A stretch of 64,000 nt of DNA from Rhodopseudomonas telluris (GCF_042432815.1 NZ_JBHLWM010000003.1:558001-622000), one strand, 5' to 3'; shown: positions 52,647 to 61,791, counted from the stretch's first letter. Notes: generated from the sequence alone by a model not told the origin. Translations and numbers: made by a program.

Positions 52647-53600
52647 GTGCTCGTCTACATCGCCCGCCGCCTCGTTTATGTGATCCCGATCGTGATCAGC
52701 GTCGCGCTGGTCTGCTTCATGCTGGTGCATATCACGCCCGGCGATCCGCTGGTGGCGGTGTTGCCGGCGGACGCGTCGCAGGAGCTGGCGGCGCAGCTGC
52801 GCGCCGCTTACGGCTTCGACAGGCCGCTGCCGGTGCAATTCGGGCTGTGGCTGTGGAAGGCGCTGCACGGCGACCTCGGCAATTCGATCGCGACCGGCCG
52901 GCCGGTGCTGGCCGAGGTGCTGCGTGCGGTGAGTAACACCGTGACGCTGGCGATCGCCGCGGCGATCATCGGCTTTTCGTTCGGGCTGTTGTTCGGCCTG
53001 TTGGCCGGTTACTTCCGCGACACCTGGATCGACAAGGTCTCGACCTCGATCGCCATCGCCGGCGTGTCCGTGCCGCATTACTGGCTCGGCATGGTGCTTG
53101 TGATCATCTTTTCGGTGCAGCTCAACTGGCTTCCTGCCGTGGGCGCCGGGCCGGGCGGCTCTGGGCAGTGGGCGTGGGACTGGGCGCATCTGAAATATCT
53201 GGTGCTGCCGGCGATCACCACCTCGGTGATCCCGATGGGTATCGTCACCCGCACGGTGCGGGCGCTGACCGGAGATATCCTGTCGCAAGATTTCGTCGAG
53301 GCGCTGCGCGCCAAGGGCCTGCGCGAGACGCAAGTGTTCCGCCACGTGCTGAAGAACGCCGCGCCGACCGCGCTGGCGGTGATGGGGCTTCAACTCGGTT
53401 ACATGCTCGGCGGCTCGATCCTGATCGAGACGGTGTTCTCCTGGCCGGGCTCCGGGCTGTTGCTCAATTCCGCGATCTTCCAGCGTGACCTGCCGCTGCT
53501 GCAGGGCACGATCCTGGTGCTGGCGCTGTTCTTCGTGTTCCTCAATCTGGTGGTGGACATCGCGCAGGCCGCGATCGACCCGCGCATCAAACGCGCCTGA
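52647..53600 (+). CDS. Peptide-type ABC permease (DppB-like)
   Basis: The 317-residue membrane protein begins at a GTG with a GTAAGGGAC ribosome site and has MLVHITPGDPLVAVLPADAS, six helices, the loop FVEALRAKGLRETQVFRHVLKNAAPTAL and ETVFSWPGSGLLLN, all DppB features. It pairs with the next gene 14 bp downstream. Confidence 0.9.
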   Translation: MLVYIARRLVYVIPIVISVALVCFMLVHITPGDPLVAVLPADASQELAAQLRAAYGFDRPLPVQFGLWLWKALHGDLGNSIATGRPVLAEVLRAVSNTVTLAIAAAIIGFSFGLLFGLLAGYFRDTWIDKVSTSIAIAGVSVPHYWLGMVLVIIFSVQLNWLPAVGAGPGGSGQWAWDWAHLKYLVLPAITTSVIPMGIVTRTVRALTGDILSQDFVEALRAKGLRETQVFRHVLKNAAPTALAVMGLQLGYMLGGSILIETVFSWPGSGLLLNSAIFQRDLPLLQGTILVLALFFVFLNLVVDIAQAAIDPRIKRA

Positions 53601-53614
53601 GCCGGGAGGATTCG

Positions 53615-54502
53615 ATGACCACACTCACCGACACCGCCGTGCAGACCGCGCCGGCCGGCCCCTCGCGCGGCTATTGGGCGACGGTCGGCCGCCGCCTGCT
53701 GCGCGACAAGGTCAGCATCGCCTGCGCGCTGATCCTGCTCTTGATCCTGCTGTCGGCGATCTTCGCGCCGTATCTGCATCTCGCCGATCCGTATCAGGGC
53801 TCGATGATCCGCCGGCTGAAGCCGATCGGCACGCCGAACTATCCGCTCGGCAGCGACGAGCTCGGCCGCGACATGCTGGCGCGCCTGATCTATGGCGGCC
53901 GGCTGTCGCTGCTGATCGGCATCCTGCCGGTGATCTTCGCCTTCGTGCTCGGCACCTCGCTCGGCCTCGTCGCCGGCTATGTCGGCGGCAAGGTCAACAC
54001 CGCCATCATGCGCACCATCGACGTGTTTTACGCCTTTCCGTCGGTGCTGCTGGCGATCGCGATCTCCGGCGCGCTCGGCGCCGGCATCACCAATTCGATC
54101 GTGTCGCTGACCGTGGTGTTCCTGCCGCAGATCACCCGCGTCGCCGAGAGCGTCACCACCGGCGTGCGCAACATGGATTTCGTCGAGGCCGCGCGCGCCT
54201 CGGGCGCCGGCCCGTTCACCATCATGCGTGTGCACATGCTCGGCAACGTGCTGGGGCCGATCTTTGTCTATGCGACGGGTCTGATCTCGGTGTCGATGAT
54301 CCTGGCGGCCGGCCTGTCGTTCCTCGGCCTCGGCACCAAGCCGCCGGAGCCCGAATGGGGCCTGATGCTGAACACGTTGCGCACCGCGATCTACGTCAAC
54401 CCGTGGGTGGCGGCGCTGCCCGGCGCGATGATCTTCGCGGTGTCGATCTGCTTCAACCTGCTCAGCGACGGGATGCGCAGCGCCATGGATATCAGGAGCT
54501 GA
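53615..54502 (+). CDS. Peptide-type ABC permease (DppC-like)
   Basis: The 295-residue protein has the DppC marks YPLGSDELGRDMLARLIYGGRLSL and FVEAARASGAGPFTIMRVHMLGNVLGP with six helices. A GGGAGGA ribosome site precedes the ATG. The ATPase gene begins one base after its stop codon. Confidence 0.9.
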   Translation: MTTLTDTAVQTAPAGPSRGYWATVGRRLLRDKVSIACALILLLILLSAIFAPYLHLADPYQGSMIRRLKPIGTPNYPLGSDELGRDMLARLIYGGRLSLLIGILPVIFAFVLGTSLGLVAGYVGGKVNTAIMRTIDVFYAFPSVLLAIAISGALGAGITNSIVSLTVVFLPQITRVAESVTTGVRNMDFVEAARASGAGPFTIMRVHMLGNVLGPIFVYATGLISVSMILAAGLSFLGLGTKPPEPEWGLMLNTLRTAIYVNPWVAALPGAMIFAVSICFNLLSDGMRSAMDIRS

Positions 54503-54503
54503 C

Positions 54504-55568
54504 ATGACCGAGATTACGGACGTACCGGATCGGCTCGAACCGATCGAGGATCTGGGCGGCGCGGCGCAGCCGCTGCTGCACGTCAAGGGGCTGACCAAGC
54601 ACTTCCCGGTGCGCGGCGGGCTGTTCGGCGCGGCCAAGACGGTGCGGGCGGTCGACGACGTCACCTTCGCCATCGCCAAGGGCGAGACCGTCGGCATTGT
54701 CGGCGAGTCCGGCTGCGGCAAGTCGACCACGGCGCGGCTCTTGATGCATCTGATGCCGCGCAATGCCGGCGACATCATCTATGACGGCCGCGCGGTCGGC
54801 CGCGAATTATCGCTGCGCGAGCTGCGCCGCGGCATGCAGATGGTGTTTCAGGACAGCTACGCGTCACTGAACCCGCGCCTGACGATCGAAGAGTCGATCG
54901 CGTTCGGCCCCAAGGTGCACGGCATGGCGGATAGCACCGCGCGGGCGCTGGCGCGCGAGCTGCTCGGCAAGGTCGGGCTGCGGCCCGAGACGTTTGCCAA
55001 TCGCTATCCGCATGAAGTTTCCGGCGGCCAGCGCCAGCGCGTCAACATCGCCCGCGCGCTGGCGCTGTCGCCGCGGCTGGTGATCCTGGACGAAGCGGTG
55101 TCGGCGCTCGACAAGTCGGTCGAGGCACAGGTGCTCAATCTCCTGGTCGATCTCAAGCGCGAATTCGGCCTGACTTATTTGTTCATCAGCCACGACCTCA
55201 ATGTGGTGCGCTACATCTCCGACCGCGTGCTGGTGATGTATCTGGGCGAAGTCGTCGAGCTAGGGCCGGTGGATCAGGTCTGGGATCAGCCGGCGCATCC
55301 CTATACGCGCGCGCTTCTGGCCGCGATGCCGTCGTCCGATCCGGACAAGCGCACGGAGGTGCCGCCGATCTCCGGCGATCCGCCGAACCCGATCGATCCG
55401 CCGGCGGGCTGCCGCTTCCACACCCGCTGCCCGTTCGCCGAGCCGCTGTGCGGCGCAACTTCGCCGAAGCTGACCGCGCTGGACGCGAGCGGCCATCAGG
55501 CGGCATGCTTCATGGCGATTCCGGGCTCCGGCCACAGCCGCGCCCCAAGAGGAGAAACCGCCCAATGA
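54504..55568 (+). CDS. Peptide-type ABC transporter ATPase (DppF-like)
   Basis: The 354-residue ATPase has Walker A GESGCGKST, signature VSGGQRQRVNIARAL, Walker B LVILDEAVSALDKSV and the C-terminal CRFHTRCPFAEPLC motif. Its partner ATPase lies three genes downstream, with the amidase pair inserted between. Its stop overlaps the small AtzG-like gene by ATGA. Confidence 0.9.
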   Translation: MTEITDVPDRLEPIEDLGGAAQPLLHVKGLTKHFPVRGGLFGAAKTVRAVDDVTFAIAKGETVGIVGESGCGKSTTARLLMHLMPRNAGDIIYDGRAVGRELSLRELRRGMQMVFQDSYASLNPRLTIEESIAFGPKVHGMADSTARALARELLGKVGLRPETFANRYPHEVSGGQRQRVNIARALALSPRLVILDEAVSALDKSVEAQVLNLLVDLKREFGLTYLFISHDLNVVRYISDRVLVMYLGEVVELGPVDQVWDQPAHPYTRALLAAMPSSDPDKRTEVPPISGDPPNPIDPPAGCRFHTRCPFAEPLCGATSPKLTALDASGHQAACFMAIPGSGHSRAPRGETAQ

Positions 55569-55759
55569 TCAAACCCGCCCCGTCCGTGATCAAGCCGATG
55601 GCCGAAATCGCCGGCCTGCCGGTCAACGACGAGGTCGCCGCGCGGATCGCCAATTCGATCGGCCCGGCGTTCGAAGGCTTCGCGCCGATCGCCGGCACGC
55701 TGCCGTTCGATCTCGAACCGGCGAGCTACGTCGCCGTGCAGAACGAGTCCGCCCGATGA
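55565..55759 (+). CDS. AtzG-like small subunit (DUF4089 type) of an amidase
   Basis: The 64-residue protein has the pattern IAGLPVNDEVAARIANSIGPAFEGFAPIAGTLPFDLEPASY, resembling AtzG, the small helical partner that binds and stabilises the amidase AtzE. It overlaps both neighbours by ATGA, so it is made with the amidase. A GATC-like subunit of about this size directly before a GatA-like amidase is the AtzG-AtzE layout. The assignment rests on size, position and a short pattern only. Confidence 0.65.
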   Translation: MIKPAPSVIKPMAEIAGLPVNDEVAARIANSIGPAFEGFAPIAGTLPFDLEPASYVAVQNESAR

Positions 55760-57171
55760 GTTCGTCCGATCCGGCGCTGCTGACGCTGACCGAAGTGGCC
55801 GCCGCGCTCGCGGCGAAGAAACTGTCGTCGCGTGAGGTGACGCAGGCGTGCCTCGATCGCATCGCCGTCGCGCAGCCGAAGCTCAACGTCTTCATGTCGA
55901 TCGAAGCGGACAGCGCGCTCGCTGCTGCCGACGCGGCGGATGCTGCGCTGGCGCGTGGTGACAGCAAGGGCGTGCTGCACGGCGTGCCGCTCGCCCACAA
56001 GGACATGTACTACGAGGCCGGCCATGTCGTGACCTGCGGCTCGAAGATCCGCAAGGACTACGTCGCGACCACGACCTCGACGGCGCTGCAGCGCCTGAAG
56101 GACGCCGGCACGGTGCGGCTCGGTAGCTTGCAGATGTCGGAATTCGCCTATGGGCCGACCGGCCACAACGCGCATTACGGCGCGGTCGGCAATCCCTGGT
56201 CGCCCGCGCATATCACCGGCGGCTCGTCGTCGGGCTCAGGCGCCGCAGTTGCCGCGCGGCTGACCTTTGCGGCGCTCGGCTCCGACACCGGCGGCTCGAT
56301 CCGGATGCCGGCGCATTTCTGCGGCGTCACTGGACTCAAAACAACCGTCGGGCTGATCAGCCGCGCCGGCGCGATGCCGCTTTCGCAATCGCTCGACACT
56401 GTCGGCCCGCTGGCGCAGACCGCCGAGGATTGCGCGCTGCTGACCGGCCTGATGGCCGGCGTCGATCCGGCCGATCCGACCACCTCGACGCGCGCAGTGC
56501 CGGATTATCTCGCGGCGACCCGCGGCTCGCTGCAGGGCATGACGATCGGCATTCCGAGCGCGTTCTATGTCGAGGATCTCGACGCCGAGGTCGCGCGCGT
56601 GCTGGACGAGACCAAGGCGACGCTCGCCCGCGAAGGCGCGCGCGTCGTTGAGGTGACGCTGCCGGAGCAGCGCCAGCTCACCGCGGCGAGTCAACTCGTG
56701 CTCGCCGTCGAAGCCGCGGGTTTCCATGCGCAGTGGATGCGCGAGCGGCCGCAGGATTACGGCCCGCAGGTGCTGATGCGGCTGCAGAACGCGCTCGGCG
56801 TGCCGGCGCTGAGCTATCTCGAAGCACTACGCTGGCGCGGCGTGGCGCTGGCTGAATTCGTCGCGGCGATTGCCGGCGTCGACGCCGTGCTGGCGCCGGT
56901 GTCGCCGGTGCCGGCGCCGACCATCGAAGAGAGCGATGTCGGTAACAGCCTGAACGCCGAGGCGGTGATTCAGCGGCTGACGCGCTTCACCCGGCCGATC
57001 AACTATCTGGGCCTGCCGGCGCTGGCGGTGCCGTGCGGCTTTGCGGCCAGCGGCCTGCCGATCGGGCTGCAGCTGTTCGGCCGCGCTTTCGACGAGGCGA
57101 CGCTGCTGCGCATCGGCGCAGCCTGGCAGCGCGCCACCGACTTCCACACGAAAGTGCCGGAGCCCGCATGA
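55756..57171 (+). CDS. Amidase signature enzyme, AtzE-like
   Basis: The 471-residue protein is an amidase-signature hydrolase with the Ser-cisSer-Lys triad visible as Lys82 (PLAHKDMYY), Ser158 (GGSSSGSG) and Ser181 (GSDTGGSIRMPAHFCG). It hydrolyses a C-N amide bond in the cytoplasm. Paired with an AtzG-like protein it may act on a carboxybiuret- or urea-like compound brought in by the surrounding importer. GatA of tRNA amidotransferase is unlikely because gatB and gatC are absent. Confidence 0.85.
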   Translation: MSSSDPALLTLTEVAAALAAKKLSSREVTQACLDRIAVAQPKLNVFMSIEADSALAAADAADAALARGDSKGVLHGVPLAHKDMYYEAGHVVTCGSKIRKDYVATTTSTALQRLKDAGTVRLGSLQMSEFAYGPTGHNAHYGAVGNPWSPAHITGGSSSGSGAAVAARLTFAALGSDTGGSIRMPAHFCGVTGLKTTVGLISRAGAMPLSQSLDTVGPLAQTAEDCALLTGLMAGVDPADPTTSTRAVPDYLAATRGSLQGMTIGIPSAFYVEDLDAEVARVLDETKATLAREGARVVEVTLPEQRQLTAASQLVLAVEAAGFHAQWMRERPQDYGPQVLMRLQNALGVPALSYLEALRWRGVALAEFVAAIAGVDAVLAPVSPVPAPTIEESDVGNSLNAEAVIQRLTRFTRPINYLGLPALAVPCGFAASGLPIGLQLFGRAFDEATLLRIGAAWQRATDFHTKVPEPA

Positions 57172-58145
57172 GCAATCTCGTCGAGGTCCGCGATCTCAAC
57201 ATCCGCTTCGGCGGAGATCGCACCGTCCATGCCGTCAACAATCTCAGCCTGACGCTCGGCGAGGGCGAAGTACTGGGCCTGCTCGGCGAATCCGGCTCGG
57301 GCAAGAGCGTGACGCTGCGCGCGCTGATGCGACTCCTGCCGAAGAAGCGCACCACGATCACCGGCAAGGTCGAGGTGATGGGCCGCGACGTGCTGGCGAT
57401 GGACGACGACGCGCTGTCGAACTTTCGCGGCCAGGCGGTGTCGATGATTTTCCAGGAGCCGGCGCTGGCGCTCGACCCGGTCTACACCATCGGCCAGCAG
57501 ATCGCCGAGACGGTGATGCGGCACGAGGGCAAGAGCCAGAAGGACGCGATGGCGCGGGCGCTGGAGATGCTCGAAGTCGTGCGCATTCCGTCGGCGAAAC
57601 GGCGGCTCGAGGCCTATCCGCACGAGATGAGCGGCGGCATGCGCCAGCGCGCGATGATCGCATTGGCGCTCGCGTGCCGGCCGAAGATCCTGCTCGCCGA
57701 CGAGCCGACCACGGCGCTCGACGCCACGGTGCAGATCCAAATTCTTTTGCTACTCCGAGAGCTGCAGCGCGAGTTCGGCATGTCGGTGATCTTCGTGACC
57801 CACGACATCGGCGTGGCGATCGAGATCTGCGACCGCGTGGCCGTGATGTATGCAGGGCAGATCATCGAGCAGGGCACGCTCAGCCAGATCGTGCGCACGC
57901 CGCTGCATCCCTATGCGCAGGGGCTGCTCGCTTCCACCGTGCACGGCGCCAAGCGCGGCGCGCGGCTGGAGACGATCCCCGGCGCGCCGCCGTCGCTCGA
58001 CAAGGCGCCGACCGCCTGCTCGTTCGCGCCGCGCTGCGCCCACGCCCAGCCGCGCTGCACCGAAGGCCTGCCGCCGGACGTGCAAGTCGGGCCGGGCCGC
58101 ACCGCGCGCTGTGTTTTGGTGGAGCCGGCGGTGGCGATGGCGTGA
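57168..58145 (+). CDS. Peptide-type ABC transporter ATPase (DppD-like)
   Basis: The 325-residue ATPase has Walker A GESGSGKS, signature MSGGMRQRAMIALAL, Walker B ILLADEPTTALDATV and the C-terminal CSFAPRCAHAQPRC motif. It starts in an ATGA overlap with the amidase gene and completes the importer. It is the last gene of the sigma-54-driven operon; a palindromic repeat follows. Confidence 0.9.
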   Translation: MSNLVEVRDLNIRFGGDRTVHAVNNLSLTLGEGEVLGLLGESGSGKSVTLRALMRLLPKKRTTITGKVEVMGRDVLAMDDDALSNFRGQAVSMIFQEPALALDPVYTIGQQIAETVMRHEGKSQKDAMARALEMLEVVRIPSAKRRLEAYPHEMSGGMRQRAMIALALACRPKILLADEPTTALDATVQIQILLLLRELQREFGMSVIFVTHDIGVAIEICDRVAVMYAGQIIEQGTLSQIVRTPLHPYAQGLLASTVHGAKRGARLETIPGAPPSLDKAPTACSFAPRCAHAQPRCTEGLPPDVQVGPGRTARCVLVEPAVAMA

Positions 58146-58205
58146 GATGGTCCGATCTGGGTCGATGCCGAGTTCGTAGAGATCTCGCTCTCCACCCGCA
58201 CAACC

Positions 58206-58324
58206 GTCATCCTGAGGTGCGAGCGTAGCGAGCCTCGAAGGATGAAGCGACGGGGGCTGTGGTCCATCCTTCGAGGCCCGGTGCACCGCGCATGCGCGCG
58301 GCGCATCGGGCGCCTCAGGATGAC
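58206..58324. repeat. Palindromic repeat (GTCATCCTGAGG family), second copy
   Basis: Outer arms GTCATCCTGAGG and CCTCAGGATGAC are perfectly complementary over 12 bases, with inner CCTCGAAGGATG/CATCCTTCGAGG arms. Same family as 5745-5850. It lies between convergent genes and may end both transcripts. Confidence 0.85.
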
Positions 58325-58373
58325 GCTGAGCGAGTGGAGAGCGTGGCGGTTGAGGAGGCCTGCTTAGTTGGCC

Positions 58374-59276
58374 TCAGCGACCGATGCCGCGGCTGGCTTC
58401 GATGAGCTTCACCGCCACCTGCAGCGTCAGGTTGGCCGGCATCGGCACGCCGAGTTCGGCGCCGCGGCGCGCCACAAAGCCGTTGAGGAAGTCGATCTCG
58501 CCGGGCTTGCCGCGGGCGAGGTCTTGGGCGGTCGAGGATTTCTGGCTTGGCATCATGCCGGGCAGCGCCAGCACCTTGTCGTGCAGATCGTCCGGAATGC
58601 TGACACCGCTGGCGCGCGCCACCGCGATGCATTCGGCGACCACATTGCGGACCACCTCGCGCGTGCCCTCAACCTGCATCAGCGGGCCGTAGGGCAGGTC
58701 GGCGATCGCCGACAACGCGTTGTAGGCGCAGTTCAGGATCAGCTTCGACCACAGCGCCTGATCGATGTCGGGCACCACGGTGGTGGAGATGTTCGCGGCG
58801 GTGAGCGCCGCGGCGATCGCGTCGCTCTGCGGCGAGGCGCCGATCAGGAGGTCGCCGCGCCCGTGATGCAGCACATGACCGGGGCCGGCCATCTCGGTGC
58901 CGACATAGACGACGGTGCCGATCGCCGGGCGGCCGATCGGGCCCGACAGCCGCTGCGGATTGTCGACGCCGTTCTGCAGGCTGAGCACGGCGGTGTCCGG
59001 CTTCAACCGCGGCGCCAGCGCCGCGCCGGCCGCTTCAGTGTCGGCGGATTTGACGCAGACCAGCACCAGATCCGGCGGCTCGATCGCGCCCGGATCGGTC
59101 GCGGCCTTGAGCGGGATGAAACGCCGGCCGGCCTTGGTTTCGAGCAGCAGGCCCTTGGCGTTGATCGCCTCGACATGGTTCGGTCGGCCGATCAGCGTCA
59201 CGTCGTGGCCGGCCTCGGCCAGCAGCCCGCCGAAATAGCACCCGACGGCGCCCGCTCCCATCACCACGACTTTCAT
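58374..59276 (-). CDS. panE: 2-dehydropantoate 2-reductase (ketopantoate reductase) family
   Basis: The 300-residue protein has the NADP-binding GAGAVGCYFGGLLAEAGHDVTLIGR at the N-terminus, the catalytic-Lys segment LWSKLILNCAYNALSAI and a C-terminal helical domain with the conserved Glu/Ser region. PanE reduces ketopantoate for pantothenate and CoA synthesis; many paralogues act on other 2-oxo acids. An AGGAGGAGC ribosome site precedes the ATG. It is a single gene, convergent to the ABC operon. Confidence 0.83.
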   Translation of the reverse strand: MKVVVMGAGAVGCYFGGLLAEAGHDVTLIGRPNHVEAINAKGLLLETKAGRRFIPLKAATDPGAIEPPDLVLVCVKSADTEAAGAALAPRLKPDTAVLSLQNGVDNPQRLSGPIGRPAIGTVVYVGTEMAGPGHVLHHGRGDLLIGASPQSDAIAAALTAANISTTVVPDIDQALWSKLILNCAYNALSAIADLPYGPLMQVEGTREVVRNVVAECIAVARASGVSIPDDLHDKVLALPGMMPSQKSSTAQDLARGKPGEIDFLNGFVARRGAELGVPMPANLTLQVAVKLIEASRGIGR

Positions 59277-59382
59277 GCGCTGCTCCTCCTGCCTGTTGTC
59301 GGGGAACGGTTCTGAAGCGCCCGGCCGCCGGCCGCAACCCGCTGTCCGCGCAGGCGACCATTTGCGCATTGCAGGGGCGAAC

Positions 59383-59398
59383 CATTGGGCAACCAATG
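59383..59398. promoter_or_regulatory. Inverted repeat CATTGG-GCAA-CCAATG upstream of guaC
   Basis: Six-base perfect arms with a 4-base spacer lie 39 bp before the guaC start and 107 bp from the divergent panE start. The arm CATTGG also occurs in the palindrome at 13212-13234. Could be an operator; unassigned. Confidence 0.35.
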
Positions 59399-59436
59399 CT
59401 TCTTATCATCGGCGTTCACCGACAGAGGATCACCGC

Positions 59437-60480
59437 GTGCATATCGACCTGAACCCGAAACTGGATTTCCGCGACGTGCTGATCCGGCCGAAACGCTCGG
59501 TGCTGTCGTCGCGGTTCGAGGCCAATATCAATCGCACGCTCGGCTTCCGCCACGCCCGGCGCGAATGGACCGGCTTTCCGCTGATCGCCTCCAACATGGA
59601 CACGATCGGCACGCTGGAGATGGCCGAGGCGTTCCGGCCGTTCGGTGCGCTAGTCGCCCTGCACAAGTTCTACGATCCGGAGCGGCTGGCCGCCTATCTC
59701 GACAAGTACGAGGATCCGAACGTCTTCCTGACCGTCGGCACCGGCTCGGCCGACTGGGAGCGGCTCGCCGCGGTGAAGGCCAAGACCAAGGTGCCGATGA
59801 TCAATATCGACGTCGCCAATGGTTACACCGAGGCGTTCGTCCGCGCGGTGTCGAAGCTGCGCGACGAGAATCCCGACGCCATCATCATGGCCGGCACGGT
59901 GGTGACGGCGGAGATGACCGAGGCGCTGGTGATCGCTGGCGCCGACATCGTTCGCGTCGGCATCGGCTCCGGCTCGGTGTGTACCACGCGCGATCTCACC
60001 GGCGTCGGCTATCCGCAGCTCTCCGCGGTGATCGAATGCGCCGACGCCGCGCACGGCCTCAAGGGGCATGTCTGCTCCGACGGCGGCTGCACGGTGCCGG
60101 GCGATCTCGCGAAGGCGTTCGGCGGCGGTGCGGACTTCGTGATGCTGGGCGGCATGCTGGCCGGCCACGACGAATGCGGCGGCGAGCTGAAATATGCCGA
60201 GCAGGATGGCCGCAAGGTGCCGACCGGTATGGTGTTCTACGGCATGTCGTCGGCGACCGCGATGAACAAGTATCACGGCGGCGTCGCCGATTATCGGGCG
60301 GCGGAGGGCAAGACCGTCGAGGTTCCGTATCGCGGCGAGGTGCGGGCGACGGTGGAGACCATCGCCGGCGGGCTGCGCTCGGCGATGACCTATATGGGCG
60401 CCGAGAAGCTGAAGGAAATCCCGAAGCGGACCACCTTCATTCTGGTGAACGCGCAGCGCAACACCGTGTTCGATCGCTGA
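59437..60480 (+). CDS. guaC: GMP reductase
   Basis: The 347-residue protein has the same length as E. coli GuaC and the IMPDH/GMPR signature GIGSGSVCTTRDLTGVGYPQ with catalytic Cys182, plus LTVGTGSADWERL, INIDVANGY and the C-terminal GGLRSAMTYMGA. No CBS domains are present, which separates it from IMP dehydrogenase. It deaminates GMP to IMP with NADPH in purine salvage. The start is a GTG at 59437 after ACAGAGGATC. Confidence 0.92.
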   Translation: MHIDLNPKLDFRDVLIRPKRSVLSSRFEANINRTLGFRHARREWTGFPLIASNMDTIGTLEMAEAFRPFGALVALHKFYDPERLAAYLDKYEDPNVFLTVGTGSADWERLAAVKAKTKVPMINIDVANGYTEAFVRAVSKLRDENPDAIIMAGTVVTAEMTEALVIAGADIVRVGIGSGSVCTTRDLTGVGYPQLSAVIECADAAHGLKGHVCSDGGCTVPGDLAKAFGGGADFVMLGGMLAGHDECGGELKYAEQDGRKVPTGMVFYGMSSATAMNKYHGGVADYRAAEGKTVEVPYRGEVRATVETIAGGLRSAMTYMGAEKLKEIPKRTTFILVNAQRNTVFDR

Positions 60481-60624
60481 CCTGCGGCGCTTTCTGCCGT
60501 CTGTCGGAATTCGTCCGGCGCGGATCAGGGTTGTGCTTGCCTGCGCGCGGCCAGATGGCATTGTGCGCCGGCGCGCCGCGGCGCGCGGGAAACGCCTCAG
60601 ACAAGATCGAACAAGAGCCAGGCC

Positions 60625-61791
60625 ATGGACTTCGCCCTCACCGACCAGCAGGAAGCCATCCGCGATGCGATCGCCAAGATCTGCGCCGGCTTCGACGACG
60701 CCTATTGGCTGAGGAAGGATCGCGAAGGCGGCTTCCCGCACGACTTCCACAAGGCGCTGGCCGACGCCGGCTGGCTCGGCATCTGCGTGCCCGAGGCTTA
60801 TGGCGGGTCGGGCCTCGGCATCACCGAAGCCGCCATCATGATGCGGACGATTTCGGAGTCGGGCGCCGGCATGTCGGGCGCCTCGGCGGTGCATATCAAC
60901 GTGTTCGGCCTCAACCCCGTCGTGGTGTTCGGCACCGAGGAGCAGCGCCAGCGCATGCTGCCGCCGATGGTCGAGGGGCGCGAGAAGGCGTGCTTCGCGG
61001 TGACCGAGCCGAACACCGGCCTCAACACTACCCAGCTCAAGACCCGCGCGGTGCGCAAGGGCGACCGCTACGTCGTCAACGGCCAGAAGGTGTGGATTTC
61101 GACCGCGCAGGTCGCGCACAAGATCCTGCTGCTGGCGCGCACCACGCCGTTGGAAGAGGTCAAGTCACCGACCCACGGCCTCAGCCTGTTCTACGCGGAT
61201 CTCGATCGCACCAGGATCAAGGTGCACGAGATCGAAAAGATGGGCCGCAAGATCATCGACTCCAACGAGCTGTTCTTCGAGGACTTCGAGATTCCGGTCG
61301 AGGACCGGATCGGCGAGGAGGGCAAGGGCTTCCACTACATCCTCGAAGGCATGAATCCGGAGCGCATCCTGATTGCCGCCGAGGCGGTGGGGCTCGGGAA
61401 GCTGGCGCTGACACGCGCGGCCGAGTACGCCAAGACGCGGATCGTGTTCAACCGGCCGATAGGCCAGAACCAGGCGATTCAGCATCCGCTGGCGAAGAAC
61501 TGGGTCGAGCTCGAAGCCGCCTGGCTGATGGTGATGTCGGCGGCGTGGCAATACGACCAGGGCATGCCGTGCGGCGCGGCCGCCAATGCGGCGAAGTACC
61601 TCGCCGGTGAGGCCGGCTTCTCGGCCTGCGAGCAGGCGGTGATGACCCATGGCGGTTTCGGCTACGCCAAGGAGTATCACGTCGAGCGCTATCTTCGCGA
61701 GGTGATGATCCCGCGCATTGCCCCAGTCAGCCCGCAGCTCGCGCTGAGCTTCATCGCCGAGAAAGTGCTGGGGCTGGCGAAGTCGTACTGA
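60625..61791 (+). CDS. Acyl-CoA dehydrogenase
   Basis: The 388-residue flavoenzyme has the three ACAD domains with CFAVTEPNTGLNTTQLKTRA and VNGQKVWISTAQ at the FAD site. The usual C-terminal YEGT motif with the catalytic Glu is replaced by PRIAPVSPQ; instead Glu246 in EGMNPERILIAAEAVGL occupies the helix-G position that provides the base in isovaleryl-CoA dehydrogenase. That points to a branched or unusual acyl-CoA. It stands alone, 144 bp after guaC. Confidence 0.87.
   Translation: MDFALTDQQEAIRDAIAKICAGFDDAYWLRKDREGGFPHDFHKALADAGWLGICVPEAYGGSGLGITEAAIMMRTISESGAGMSGASAVHINVFGLNPVVVFGTEEQRQRMLPPMVEGREKACFAVTEPNTGLNTTQLKTRAVRKGDRYVVNGQKVWISTAQVAHKILLLARTTPLEEVKSPTHGLSLFYADLDRTRIKVHEIEKMGRKIIDSNELFFEDFEIPVEDRIGEEGKGFHYILEGMNPERILIAAEAVGLGKLALTRAAEYAKTRIVFNRPIGQNQAIQHPLAKNWVELEAAWLMVMSAAWQYDQGMPCGAAANAAKYLAGEAGFSACEQAVMTHGGFGYAKEYHVERYLREVMIPRIAPVSPQLALSFIAEKVLGLAKSY

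Noticed and set aside
5745..58324. CRISPR array made of repeated palindromic units
   Set aside because: The repeats are single dispersed elements of several families with no regular spacers and no cas genes nearby.
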